From: Thioalkalivibrio sp. AKL19
GTDB lineage: Bacteria; Pseudomonadota; Gammaproteobacteria; Ectothiorhodospirales; Ectothiorhodospiraceae
Assembly: GCF_000420165.1 (NCBI RefSeq)
Contig: NZ_ATUK01000013.1
Span: forward strand, 62,001-126,000
Length of the DNA stretch: 64,000 nucleotides
Reading direction: 5' to 3'
In this document: positions 38,301 through 44,293 of the stretch, one piece after another
How positions within the stretch are numbered: position 1 is the first letter of the stretch
Layout of the letters: every line of letters begins with the position of its first letter
Notes under the pieces: model-generated
What the model was told of the DNA's origin: nothing
Database searches by the model: none
What the model saw: only the letters and a program-made list of their open reading frames with translations
Translations under genes and position numbers: made by a program

Positions 38301-40474
38301 AGGCAAGCCGTGGCGGACACTACACGCTTCAGTTCGAAGATGGGGCGTACACCTTTTCCATCGAGTTCGAGGTGCGCCCGCAGGTGGCCTTCAGCAGTAC
38401 GCGCCAGTTCGGCACCGACGGCGAGGAGGTCGAAATCCGGGCCGTGCTGGAAGGCACGCCAGGGCAGTATCCGGTGGTGGTTCCGTACACCCTCTCCGGG
38501 GTTTATCTCATCGGCGAGTCGGAGGGCCTGGAAACCGAAAATGGTGGGGCGGGGCTACTGACAGAGGGTGAGTTCAAGTTCGAAGACGGAGAGCACGAGC
38601 GGATTCGTCCCCTGAAGGTGACGCCGGATGCGACTACCGGGATCATCGGCATCACCCTCACTCAGGGCGACGGGCCCGAGCACGCCGTCCTGGGCGATCC
38701 GGCGGAGCACGTCATCGAGTTGCGCTCTGCACAGGAGATCCCGCTGTCGGTGCGGGTGACCATCGAGCAGGGCACTGGAGGCGCAGCCGAGGAAATCGCG
38801 GATGGCGTGGTTCAGGTCGGGGAGGGTGATGTCACCCTGTCGGTGACCCCGGGGGATGCCGGCACTTATTCCTACGACTGGAACGGGAGCGATCCGAATC
38901 TCGGTTTCAGTGGCAATGGTGGTCACACGATCATCATCACGGATGACGCTAATGGGCTGGAACAGTTGGCCGGGGACGGCCATGGCTTCCAGGTCACGGT
39001 CACCGATGGCGCGCGGCGTGGGGCGGCGCTGGGTCGCCTGCGCGTGGTCGAAACCATTCCGGATGAGTATCAGGAGGCCATTCGCGACCGGGACGAAGCC
39101 CATCGCCTGCCCATCTGTCCGGAGGGTACGTTCCGCCGGGTCGGCGCTGGCCACTGCGTGAGCAGTGATCGCGAGGTGATGCTCGCTACGCCGGAAGGCT
39201 ATAGCGTTCGCATGGGTCAGACCTCGGAGCGGGTTTCCTGGGACGCGGGTCGTTTCGGCACCGGCATTAACTCGGATGATCTGCACGACGGTGGCGGCAA
39301 TCTGGCCCTGAACCGCGATGATCCGGATTTCGAGCACCTGGGGTACCTGGTCGATTTCGAGGTCTTCGATCTGCAGCATCCGGGGCAATCGGTGCCCGTG
39401 GTGATCCCGTTGGCGGACGACGAGTCCATTCCGGCGGATGCCACGTGGCGCAAGTGGCACGGTGCTGATGGCTGGAAGGATTTTGTCCAGGACGACGCCA
39501 ATCGTCTGCATTCGGCGGCACGCAGCGGAGACGCGTGCCCCTGGCCAGGTTCCGACCGCTGGGAGGCGGGCCTGAACGAGGGCTACCACTGTGTACGGTT
39601 GATTCTCGAGGATGGGGGTCCCAATGACCTGAGCGGCAATGACCCGAACGGGGTGATTGCCGACCCGGGTACGTTGGCGGTGCCTGCGGGCGCCGGAGGC
39701 GATGAGGATGCCAAGCTGACCAGTGGGGGTGGCGGCGCCTTCGGTGGCTGGCTGATCGTGGGTCTCGCAGGCTTGCTACTGGCCGCTCGCGTGGGTCGTG
39801 GCCGGGGTGTCCGGCGGCGCCTGTCCCCGGGAGCGATCGGTGGAGCCGCACTGTTGGTCCCGGGTCTGCTACTGGTACCCATGACCGTCCAGGCCGGCGG
39901 TGGCTCGGACGACGAGGTCCACCCCTGGTACGTTGGGGGTCAACTCGGGTATGCGCGCACCGGCGGGGTCAGTTCAGCGAGCGTGACCGACGACATGGAA
40001 CGTGCGGGGATTGCGGGTAGCGCCCGGGTCAGTGACCGTACGCGTGGGGCGTGGCGGTTGTTCGGTGGGTACCACTTTACCGAGCATTTCGGACTGGAGG
40101 GTGGTTATACGGATCTGGGCGAGATCACCACGAGATTCCGGGACGTGGATGCCGGGCTCGAGGTGGATGACCTGGAGGGTATCCGGCCGACTTCGGGGCG
40201 GGGCCTGGAGCTGGTGGGAACGGCGCGCTGGGCGGTCCACGAGCGCATCGATGTGTTTGCCCGTGCGGGTGTCTGGCACTGGCAGGCCCGCTACAACCTG
40301 CGCGTAGGCAGCGAGCGGGAACGCCATACGGTGTACGGCACGTCGGGCGTGATCGGTGCCGGCGCGTCCTGGCACTGGAACGAGCGCTGGTCCTCCCGAC
40401 TGTCGGTGGATCGCTATCGCAGTGACGGATCGGATCACGACTTCTTCGGCATTGGTCTGGTCCGGCGCTACTGA
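29333..40474 (+). CDS. giant multidomain lectin/GLUG-repeat surface protein with GlyGly-CTERM fused to an OmpA-like barrel
   Basis: A 3713-residue exported protein. The order seen is: signal peptide 1-40 (ending AVQA); two glycine-rich domains (about 75-335 and 370-630); a C-type lectin domain (about 751-931, with NWPDTEPNN near 880) between two similar beta modules; Fn3 (about 1075-1170); an L-type lectin-like domain (about 1314-1571, GSGADGLAVVLSD); a second Fn3 (about 1667-1800); three GLUG-like blocks (about 1800-2903); and a choice-of-anchor-like domain ending NGVIADPGTLAVP (about 3435). Then come a GlyGly-CTERM (3464-3497), an internal signal-like segment and a beta-barrel ending in Tyr3713. 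ATG 29333 follows GGGAGA. The rhombosortase gene is 265 bp downstream. A surface adhesin role is inferred from domains; the barrel after a sorting tail is highly unusual. Confidence 0.9.
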   Translation: MSASPRRSLNALPQVLGLGLKHSPLVLGAVMALVAGAVQADGTCDQDGNTYTCEFTDTGAHALNLSEYLEDDEHTISEIEYLAVGGGGGGGGGNGNAGGGGGAGGFVEGTMAVGPTDTLNLYVGSGGSRGSGSPDNQTDSSAGGDGSASWIESSVERIEAVGGGGGARGFPRSSYTGRYGGSGGGGTRYGSGGSSAGEQGHSGGRGGRTTGGAGAGGGGGAGGAGSSGSNQHGGNGGAGRESEIFEGTYAGGGGGGNYNKARRGSGGRWGTWPSTEGGGTGGHGDNDWSGQNATTNTGSGGGGGGGRTSFWGVSQGTDGGDGGSGVVKVRFEVVDTADTRTTTIEENGQTFVVHQFLNPEMAHEFVVPEGVTEVEYLVLGGGGAAGSAPAGDANSKGTGGGGAGGFLTGSKAVQPGESYTIAVGAGGSVDDSVLAERSDLVGQSGQASVFGVIEAMGGGGGADWSANNGQTGGSGGGGAGRDGTSQGGSGEPGQGFGGGDVTTATGGGEAAGGGGGGAGGPGIRGSINDSGGGDGGQGLLSTITGEARWYAGGGGGGATARLTDGKAPDGGLGGLGGGGAGRGDAEHGQDGEPGVPNTGGGGGGIGREASSGDYTKGGAGGSGIVVVRYALPETVPERPNQGTVSLPELPRIEGGETVHVPVTLEGFDEMAGDKLLAYVRVPEGGGTVSITGTTGLTREHGYDSFTGERTIGFKGSREAVTTALKEHLEWTAPLNRQDVVLEVSVTEASDGVFFNPDNGHYYKPVESSDKNWTDARDAAAGQELFGMTGYLATITSQEENDFIAERVDAEDLWIGASDHRAAIEQACGSNVYTTQGDDFDPEAGDQAEGRWYWVTGPEACTQFWAGDEETGHTVAGRFANWPDTEPNNDHGGEHYAATKWTHSEHSQGPEYWYDFVLGREDVNNYLIEFGGLPGEASEAHFGNGSTTLRSTNGVTVDSLTAAAGGAEQSVGIGLPTAVEEATADLKVGISIAADGGTLTVTTTAGLTQTEGGSFTAQQEIAFHGTADAVRTALENVEWTPGGDVGRYDFELTIEEHDEPSAFLAQGIATLAVAAVPGVPQEVTAEPGNAQATVRWTAADDGASPISHYSVTATNGGDTHTCQTANGQETSCTVTGLSNGTEYTVTVTATNASGTGAESHSVTITPVSNVTVSAPSGATEVVNDDGSVTTSYTNLNGDTVRVTQGADNSASGAITLDGSNGQTSTVQFDGGETDSTINPDGSISSVNTTNGVTTRTRVHPDGRISYCQGVDCSLDDELPPGSTLRVDEGSALIVVEEGQYPDASADADGSLNVCYAHDDFNSGVLTGWKILASQNYTPQVVRIGGDPNNHRLRLTDVGGNRATGITKDVPIPSTGRVELDFVAHIYGGSGADGLAVVLSDWNEAHPSVGAPGGSLGYAQRSGGNGFEDGWLGIGIDSWGNFANSNEGRIGGPGFRRNAVSLRGSAPDYRYLTGTPANLQPKLDGSYNGHRYRVLIDATDSVEGVIRVTVQRATKPDSDEYETLVDEVNVLADEFNQGTLPEQFRLSLTASTGGAHNYHELSSLRVAASTCEAVDPPSITTEAGAEPFEWTQGDDSLVATIDYDGEGELFVSGPDAERFELRNDNELHFREGEPEESGTYEVEVGIQDDRGNRDSETYQVDVDLQEANETPNAPRNLEGFAGVERAALRWDLPDNADDVDLADFTVYGKKGSDAEVEYPVIRSWQQFLTDEDDERTRATVLEEDGPWCRLDDVYEPLGCVVEVDGGMAAEEYTFQVTASNANGMEGEHSESVTVTPVVLDGNGTKADPWQVTDAEEFGLIGTALGGGSDAHYALTGDIGLKDVDWQPIGSAEEPFTGSLKSADGEQVNVSDLDGQPLFDVIGPGAEVSDVNIQKSVNSDAGDYAGLLANAIEGSEDEKAVIRNVTIDNDSSISGGSFVGGLAGTIEHATIDGVTIDANVTGSGNYVGGVGGTIADSDISGVGGTPADNGIEYSTVNGDVAGHDYVGGVGGQIDGSTLTNVKVNGGVQGEGSNVGGVGGQINRSDNANCVLDTIRVDGNVSGGNKTGGVGGGIDGCKVSDVEVNGDVTGGDETGGVGGDINDSEIDNATVKGKVKGNKKTGGIGGSIDESTVKNSELTEEGSVEGTEEVGGIGGAITDSTIEDNTVNGEVTGDQQVDGIGGSESGSTTLTGNTDGATVDETNLGSEANPYLITEWGHLHAIRNNPDAHYQLDADLGTASAGYGDYASDAAHDGKGWQPIPNFTGQLDGNDKTITGLHIDRAGESNIGLFAELGTDAVVKDLTLADVDIVGGDQTGSLAARSWGTIEGVRATGRVEGDLRNTGGLIGLVTGGSVVDASTNVAVVKESTALGNSGGLFGDLVQSGDAIIVENVHAQGDVTTQNGNAGGLIGLIEGEVTVRNASASGTVSGVSHQGGLVGYIWKGGVEASLATGNVSGTSHLGGLVGEVWDGSVVDSYATGAIGDGGSQTVGGLIGSLGGSSTLSRSYASGSVQGSAPIGGLLGSEGGSVTVEHAYFDSTVNSNGMGDAGYGRTSTELATLATFKDDWDIGVSGEVEPGYPRLSWQEAGAGGQTWVIYPFAGGDGTPESPYEIATPEQLALIGDDPTAHYVLMGDIDLDGVDWQPIGSEAEPFTGSLTSSDDGVVRSIKGLDGKPLFDAIGPGAEVADLTIEGSVNDDADGGSGLLANRIAGEEGNPARIDNVTIDDASRIDRGDNDIIGGLAGTIDHAELNHITMDGEVKGRDYVGGIGGQVSNSTISDTTVTGHVEGRDYVGGIGGELDGSTVTDTTVTGDVTGSGDHVGGVGGEVNDSSVDNVAIEGNVEGQDYVGGIGGEVNDSSISGSTVSGDVDGNDHVGGVGGVIANSELDGTHVEGGVTGTGENVGDIAGQIEGEVRIDDEAPGIYDEAGNLLDDQSIATGEPVRFRVPFGDVTPSGTVSRGEDTHDLGTATGPVLLTDPDGGATILRVDDESYYVFQASRGGHYTLQFEDGAYTFSIEFEVRPQVAFSSTRQFGTDGEEVEIRAVLEGTPGQYPVVVPYTLSGVYLIGESEGLETENGGAGLLTEGEFKFEDGEHERIRPLKVTPDATTGIIGITLTQGDGPEHAVLGDPAEHVIELRSAQEIPLSVRVTIEQGTGGAAEEIADGVVQVGEGDVTLSVTPGDAGTYSYDWNGSDPNLGFSGNGGHTIIITDDANGLEQLAGDGHGFQVTVTDGARRGAALGRLRVVETIPDEYQEAIRDRDEAHRLPICPEGTFRRVGAGHCVSSDREVMLATPEGYSVRMGQTSERVSWDAGRFGTGINSDDLHDGGGNLALNRDDPDFEHLGYLVDFEVFDLQHPGQSVPVVIPLADDESIPADATWRKWHGADGWKDFVQDDANRLHSAARSGDACPWPGSDRWEAGLNEGYHCVRLILEDGGPNDLSGNDPNGVIADPGTLAVPAGAGGDEDAKLTSGGGGAFGGWLIVGLAGLLLAARVGRGRGVRRRLSPGAIGGAALLVPGLLLVPMTVQAGGGSDDEVHPWYVGGQLGYARTGGVSSASVTDDMERAGIAGSARVSDRTRGAWRLFGGYHFTEHFGLEGGYTDLGEITTRFRDVDAGLEVDDLEGIRPTSGRGLELVGTARWAVHERIDVFARAGVWHWQARYNLRVGSERERHTVYGTSGVIGAGASWHWNERWSSRLSVDRYRSDGSDHDFFGIGLVRRY
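29575..31215 (+). repeat. two glycine-rich coding domains with GGY-codon runs
   Basis: Within the giant gene two stretches (about 29575-30325 and 30450-31215) each start with an IEYL/VEYL-V-GGGG motif and end with a V-V-R-hydrophobic strand (KVRFEVV and VVVRYAL), so they are duplicated modules. They consist largely of GGT/GGC codons with polyglycine runs of up to nine. Such triplet runs can expand or contract without breaking the frame. They also create long spurious open frames on the other strand. Confidence 0.8.
35134..38045 (+). repeat. GLUG-like 20-25 residue repeats in the giant gene
   Basis: Tandem units with the pattern V-x-G-x(3-5)-VGG(V/I)GG-x-I-x-x-S-x(4)-V occur about eight times at 35134-35900 and about six times at 37590-38045. 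A more divergent block lies between them (about 36240-36910). The first and third blocks are preceded by the same leader (DVDWQPIGS and GPGAEV-containing segments), showing duplication of a larger module. GLUG repeats usually build an elongated beta-helix. Confidence 0.75.
39722..39823 (+). other. GlyGly-CTERM sorting signal inside the giant gene
   Basis: Residues 3464-3497: a small-residue start SGGGGAFGGW, a hydrophobic helix LIVGLAGLLLAA and a basic cluster RVGRGRGVRRR. This is the tripartite GlyGly-CTERM pattern, normally the extreme C terminus of substrates cut by rhombosortase. Here 216 more residues follow in frame. Confidence 0.8.
39791..40474 (+). other. internal signal-peptide-like segment and OmpA-like beta-barrel
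   Basis: After the basic cluster comes a second hydrophobic segment (AIGGAALLVPGLLLVPMTVQA, split by prolines) with an AxA-like site TVQA at residue 3521. About 190 residues of alternating amphipathic strands follow: WYVGGQLGYARTGG, AWRLFGGYHFTEHFGLEGGY, and a C terminus FFGIGLVRRY whose last residue is aromatic, as outer-membrane barrels require. GTG 39791 could be an internal start giving a normal precursor (basic start, hydrophobic core, AxA). Whether the barrel is made as part of the giant protein, by cleavage or by internal initiation is not decided by the sequence. Confidence 0.7.
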
Positions 40475-40507
40475 CACCTTGTGGCGCCGGCGTTCGATTC
40501 CAGCAAA

Positions 40508-40544
40508 ACGCCGATCCAGTTGAGACACGCTGATTGATCGGCGT
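40508..40544. other. hairpin after the giant gene
   Basis: ACGCCGATC (40508-40516) and GATCGGCGT (40536-40544) form a perfect 9-bp stem 34 bp after the giant gene's stop. There is no T tract, so termination is uncertain. It is the only clear structure in the 265-bp gap before the rhombosortase gene. Confidence 0.4.
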
Positions 40545-40739
40545 CCGCGTGGGGCTCCATGTCTTTCGAGACCGGCGTGGGGTGTGGCGTCCAGACCGAT
40601 CGTCATGCTGCTCGCCCCTTACTGAACGCTTCGGGGTGCAACGCGGGACCGGGATGCATTGGGCGCCGTTGCCGTCCCGCCGCGACCCCGGGGCGGTCGT
40701 AACCGGTCCGGGCGGAACGGGTTCAGAGGGTTCGAGTTT

Positions 40740-41351
40740 GTGACGCTGAAACGGTCTCTCCGCTGGCAGTTGTTCCCCTTCCTGGTTGCGCTACCGGCCC
40801 TGCTGATTGCTCTGTCGGGCGAGATGGTCGGCGCCGTGATGCAGTACGAGCGGCCGGCGGTGATCAACGGTGAGGTGTGGCGGTTGGTCACGGGGCACTG
40901 GGTGCATCTGGGTTGGCGACACCTGGCCCTGAATCTGGCGGGGCTGTTTCTCGTGTGGCATCTCTTCGGACGGATGCTGCCCTTGGCCGGGTGGCTTGCC
41001 GTGCTGTTGGTGATCGCCTTGAGCCAGTCCGCGGCCCTGATGGTCTTCCATCCCGAAGTTCTCTGGTATGTCGGGCTTTCCGGACTGCTGCACGGATTGC
41101 TGGCGGCCGGGGCACTCGCGGCGCTTCGCCACAGCCCCCTGATCGGCGCGGGTGCATTGCTGCTGTTACTGGCCAAGTTGGCGCTGGAGGCCCTGCAACC
41201 AGGTGTCGGGGTCGCGGGGGCGAGCGACTGGCTGGGAGGCCCGGTTGTCGTGGAATCCCACCGCTATGGAGCGCTTGCCGGGCTGCTGATCGGCGCACCG
41301 GCCGTCTGGTGCACGGCGCGTCAGGCGGCCCGCCGTGCCGGAGAAGCCTGA
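40740..41351 (+). CDS. rrtA: rhombosortase (rhomboid-family intramembrane protease)
   Basis: A 203-residue polytopic membrane protein of the rhomboid superfamily. It has the rhombosortase pattern GEVWRLVTGHWVHLGWRHL (residues 44-62), the nucleophile S114 in YVGLSGLLHG and the catalytic His174 in VESHRYGALAG. Rhombosortases co-occur with, and process, GlyGly-CTERM proteins, and this gene directly follows one. GTG 40740 was chosen because AGAGGG lies just upstream and the product then starts shortly before the first helix; the frame is open 27 codons further, but that part is low-complexity Arg/Pro-rich. It is the only rhomboid gene in the window. Confidence 0.9.
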   Translation: MTLKRSLRWQLFPFLVALPALLIALSGEMVGAVMQYERPAVINGEVWRLVTGHWVHLGWRHLALNLAGLFLVWHLFGRMLPLAGWLAVLLVIALSQSAALMVFHPEVLWYVGLSGLLHGLLAAGALAALRHSPLIGAGALLLLLAKLALEALQPGVGVAGASDWLGGPVVVESHRYGALAGLLIGAPAVWCTARQAARRAGEA

Positions 41352-41614
41352 GGAGGCGCGTGCTGGTTCGGGTGGTTGCGCCGGTACATGGCGCCGCGCT
41401 GGTTCGTTCGCCCGTCCCAATCGTATGCCAGGTGCCTGGGCGCAGCCAGAGTTCTGCGGTTCCCGGTCCACGTGGCGGGGTCACTGGAGAGGGGGGAGGG
41501 GAACGCGTATCATCCCGCTTTCCCGTCCGGGCACGCGTGGGTACGGCTGAGCGGTGTCCGGGCCCCCGCTGAACCCTTGCGCCCATCTTGCCCGCAGCCG
41601 GGAGCCGCCTTCGC

Positions 41615-42376
41615 ATGTCCTGCAATACCCGTCCATCCGCCGATCCCGGTGCCGCGTCCCGGACAGACTTCTCGCCGGACGAGGTCGCCGCGGTTTATCG
41701 CGCGATCAACGAGCGCCGGGACATGCGGCATTTTCGCCCGGATCCGGTGGACGCCGAGATCCTGCGGCGGCTGCTCGAGGCGGCGCATCGCGCGCCGAGC
41801 GTGGGCTATATGCAGCCCTGGCGTTTCCTGCGCATTACCGACCCGGCGGTGCGCGAGGCGCTCCACGCCCATGCGGCGGACGAACAGACCCGCACCGCGG
41901 AGGCCTGTGGCGAGCGCGCGGCGGAGGTGCATCGCCTGAAGCTGGAGGGCATCCGCGAGGCGGGCGAGCTGCTGGTCGTGGCCCTGACCGATGGCCGCGA
42001 GCGCTACGTGCTCGGCCGGCGGACGCTCCCCGAGATGGACCTCTGTTCCGCCGCCTGTGCGATCCAGAACCTGTGGCTGGCCGCCCGCGCCGAGGGCCTG
42101 GGCATGGGCTGGGTCTCCCTGTTCGATCCGGACTGGCTGGCCGATCGGCTGGACATGCCCGAAGGCGGGTACCCGATCGCGGTGCTGTGCCTGGGGCATG
42201 TGGAGCGCTTCTATGACCGGCCGATGCTGGAGACGGCGGGCTGGGATACCCGGCGCCCCCTGGAAGACCTGGTCTTCCAGGATCGCTGGGGCGCGCCGTG
42301 CGAGCTGGCCGAGTCCCCGGATGCGCGGGAATCCGTCACGGGTCCGGATGGGGCATCCGGGCGCGGCCCGGCATGA
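41615..42376 (+). CDS. bluB: 5,6-dimethylbenzimidazole synthase BluB
   Basis: BluB is a flavin-destroying nitroreductase-fold enzyme that converts reduced FMN with oxygen into 5,6-dimethylbenzimidazole, the lower ligand of cobalamin. The 253-residue product has INERRDMRHFRPDPV near the N terminus (FMN phosphate binding), AAHRAPSVGYMQPWRFL and the late EGLGMGWVSLFDP, as in the family. A ~25-residue Gly/Pro-rich C-terminal tail looks unconserved. ATG 41615 is preferred over a TTG at 41588. It begins the late cobalamin operon, its stop overlapping the cbiB start; aerobic ligand synthesis is implied. Confidence 0.93.
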   Translation: MSCNTRPSADPGAASRTDFSPDEVAAVYRAINERRDMRHFRPDPVDAEILRRLLEAAHRAPSVGYMQPWRFLRITDPAVREALHAHAADEQTRTAEACGERAAEVHRLKLEGIREAGELLVVALTDGRERYVLGRRTLPEMDLCSAACAIQNLWLAARAEGLGMGWVSLFDPDWLADRLDMPEGGYPIAVLCLGHVERFYDRPMLETAGWDTRRPLEDLVFQDRWGAPCELAESPDARESVTGPDGASGRGPA

Positions 42377-43275
42377 GCACCTTTCTGATCCTGATCGGCG
42401 CCCTGATCCTGGACCGACTGTTTGGCGACCCACGGCGGTTCCATCCGCTGGCCGGATTCGGCCGCCTGGCCGCCTGGGCCGAATCCCGCTGGCATGCGCC
42501 CAGTCGTGTACGCGGAGCGCTCCTTCTCGCGGCGCTGGTCCTGCCCTGGGTGGTGCTGGCCGCACTGGGCACCTCGCTGGCCTGGGGCTGGCTTCTGACG
42601 CTGGCGATCCTGACGCTGGCGATTGGCTGGCGCAGCCTGGGCGAGCATGCGGAGGTGGTGGCCGAGGCCCTGGAAAAGGATGACCTGTCTGGCGCGCGCA
42701 CCGGTGTCGGCATGCTGGTCAGCCGCGACACGGCGGCCCTGGACGAACGCGGGGTGAGTGGCGCGACCATCGAGTCGGTGCTGGAGAACGGCAACGACGC
42801 GCTGTTCGCCACGATCTTCTGGTTCCTGGTGGCCGGTGCGCCGGGCGTGGTGGCCTATCGCATGGTGAACACGCTGGACGCGATGTGGGGCTACCGCAAT
42901 GACCGGTTTCGCTCGTTTGGCTGGGCCGCCGCGCGCCTGGACGATGCCATGAACCTGATCCCGGCCCGCCTGACGGCACTGGGCTATGCCCTGGCCGGGC
43001 GCGGCCGGGACGCGCTGCAGTGCTGGCGCGAGCAGGCCGCCGGCTGGAAGAGCCCGAATGCGGGGCCGGTGATGGCCGCGGGGGCGGGTGCGCTGGGCGT
43101 GGTCCTGGGGGGGGCGGCACCCTATGGCGGGCAGCGCGAGTGGCGACCCCGCCTGGGGATGGGCCGCATGCCCGACGCGGCAGGCATTCGCCAGGCGGTT
43201 GCGCTGCTGGATCGTGCGCTGGCCATCTGGATGGCCTTCATTGTGGCCGGGGTGATTGTCGTTGTCCTGTTCTGA
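42373..43275 (+). CDS. cbiB: adenosylcobinamide-phosphate synthase CbiB
   Basis: CbiB (CobD in the Pseudomonas naming) is an inner-membrane enzyme that attaches aminopropanol phosphate to adenosylcobyric acid. The 300-residue product starts with a hydrophobic helix followed by LDRLFGDPRRFHPLAGFGRL, the family signature. It also contains VSRDTAALDERGVSGATIES, NGNDALFATIFWFLVAG and RMVNTLDAMWGYRNDRF. Overlap with bluB is ATGA. Its aminopropanol-phosphate substrate would come from the product of the next gene. Confidence 0.94.
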   Translation: MSTFLILIGALILDRLFGDPRRFHPLAGFGRLAAWAESRWHAPSRVRGALLLAALVLPWVVLAALGTSLAWGWLLTLAILTLAIGWRSLGEHAEVVAEALEKDDLSGARTGVGMLVSRDTAALDERGVSGATIESVLENGNDALFATIFWFLVAGAPGVVAYRMVNTLDAMWGYRNDRFRSFGWAAARLDDAMNLIPARLTALGYALAGRGRDALQCWREQAAGWKSPNAGPVMAAGAGALGVVLGGAAPYGGQREWRPRLGMGRMPDAAGIRQAVALLDRALAIWMAFIVAGVIVVVLF

Positions 43276-43285
43276 GGCCCAATCG

Positions 43286-44293
43286 ATGCAGACGCCGGAG
43301 CCGAAGGCGTTGATCCAGGTGCACGGGGGTGGTATCCGCCAGGCGGCCGTGCGCTACGGGATCCCCGAGGCCGACTGGCTGGATCTCTCCACGGGCATCA
43401 ACCCGCATGGCTACCCCGCGGGCGAGCTGCCGCCAGGGGCCTGGGCGCGCCTGCCGGAACCGGACGACGGCCTGGAGGCCGCAGCCGCCGCCTATTACGG
43501 GACCGGGGCGCTGTTGCCGGTGCCCGGTTCCCAGGCCGCGATCCAGCTGCTGCCCGCGCTACGGGAGGGCCCTTCGCGCGTGGGCATCCTCGAGCCCAGC
43601 TACAACGAACACGCCCGGGCCTGGCACGGGGCCGGGCATGACGTCGTCCCGCTGGATGGGGACTCGATCGAGGCCGCATTGCCCGGCCTGGACGTGCTGG
43701 TCCTGGTCAACCCGAACAATCCGACCGGGCAACGGTTCGACCGCGCGGACCTGCGGGCGTGGCATGCGGCCCTGGCCGTGCGTGGCGGCTGGCTGATCGT
43801 GGACGAGGCCTTCATGGACGTTACACCGGAGGAGAGCCTGGCGAAGGACGCGCCGCGCGAGGGGCTGGTGGTGCTGCGCTCGCTGGGCAAGTTCTTTGGC
43901 CTGGCCGGGGCGCGCGTGGGATTTGTCATCGCGGAGGACACGCTGCGCACGCGACTGGCCGCCCGGATGGGCCCGTGGGGTCTTGCCGGACCGTCCCGCT
44001 GGATCGCCACCCAGGCGCTGTCGGACCGGGCCTGGCAGGCCGAGACACGCACCATGCTCCAGGCACGTGGCCAGCGCCTGGCGGACTTGCTGCGCGACCA
44101 GGGGCTGGAACCCGCCGGCGGCACCGCGCTGTTTCAGTGGTGCCGCGAGGACGATCCCGCAGGCTGGCAGGATCACCTGGGCGCGCAGGGCATCCTCGTG
44201 CGGCGGTTTGATGAGCCGGGTAGCCTTCGCTTTGGCCTGCCGGGGCAGGAACACGAATGGAAGCGCCTGGAACAGGCACTGGGGGCGTCCTGA
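43286..44293 (+). CDS. cobD: L-threonine-O-3-phosphate decarboxylase CobD
   Basis: A PLP enzyme of the class I/II aminotransferase fold (335 residues) that decarboxylates threonine phosphate to (R)-1-amino-2-propanol phosphate for the cobalamin side arm. The N terminus [20 protein letters not shown] and [12 protein letters not shown] are typical of CobD/Cob[31 protein letters not shown] and the PLP lysine in [18 protein letters not shown] are visible. ATG 43286 lies 10 bp after the cbiB stop. Histidinol-phosphate aminotransferase is a homologous alternative, but the operon and the start motif favour CobD. Confidence 0.92.
   Translation: MQTPEPKALIQVHGGGIRQAAVRYGIPEADWLDLSTGINPHGYPAGELPPGAWARLPEPDDGLEAAAAAYYGTGALLPVPGSQAAIQLLPALREGPSRVGILEPSYNEHARAWHGAGHDVVPLDGDSIEAALPGLDVLVLVNPNNPTGQRFDRADLRAWHAALAVRGGWLIVDEAFMDVTPEESLAKDAPREGLVVLRSLGKFFGLAGARVGFVIAEDTLRTRLAARMGPWGLAGPSRWIATQALSDRAWQAETRTMLQARGQRLADLLRDQGLEPAGGTALFQWCREDDPAGWQDHLGAQGILVRRFDEPGSLRFGLPGQEHEWKRLEQALGAS

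Noticed and set aside
39700-39900. Frameshift or missed stop joining two separate genes (adhesin and barrel)
   Set aside because: The frame is continuous with no stop and the codons look normal on both sides, so I kept one coding sequence, while noting GTG 39791 as a possible internal start.
41352-41614. Possible cobalamin riboswitch before bluB
   Set aside because: CCCCGCCAC appears only on the opposite strand, and the other conserved blocks are absent.
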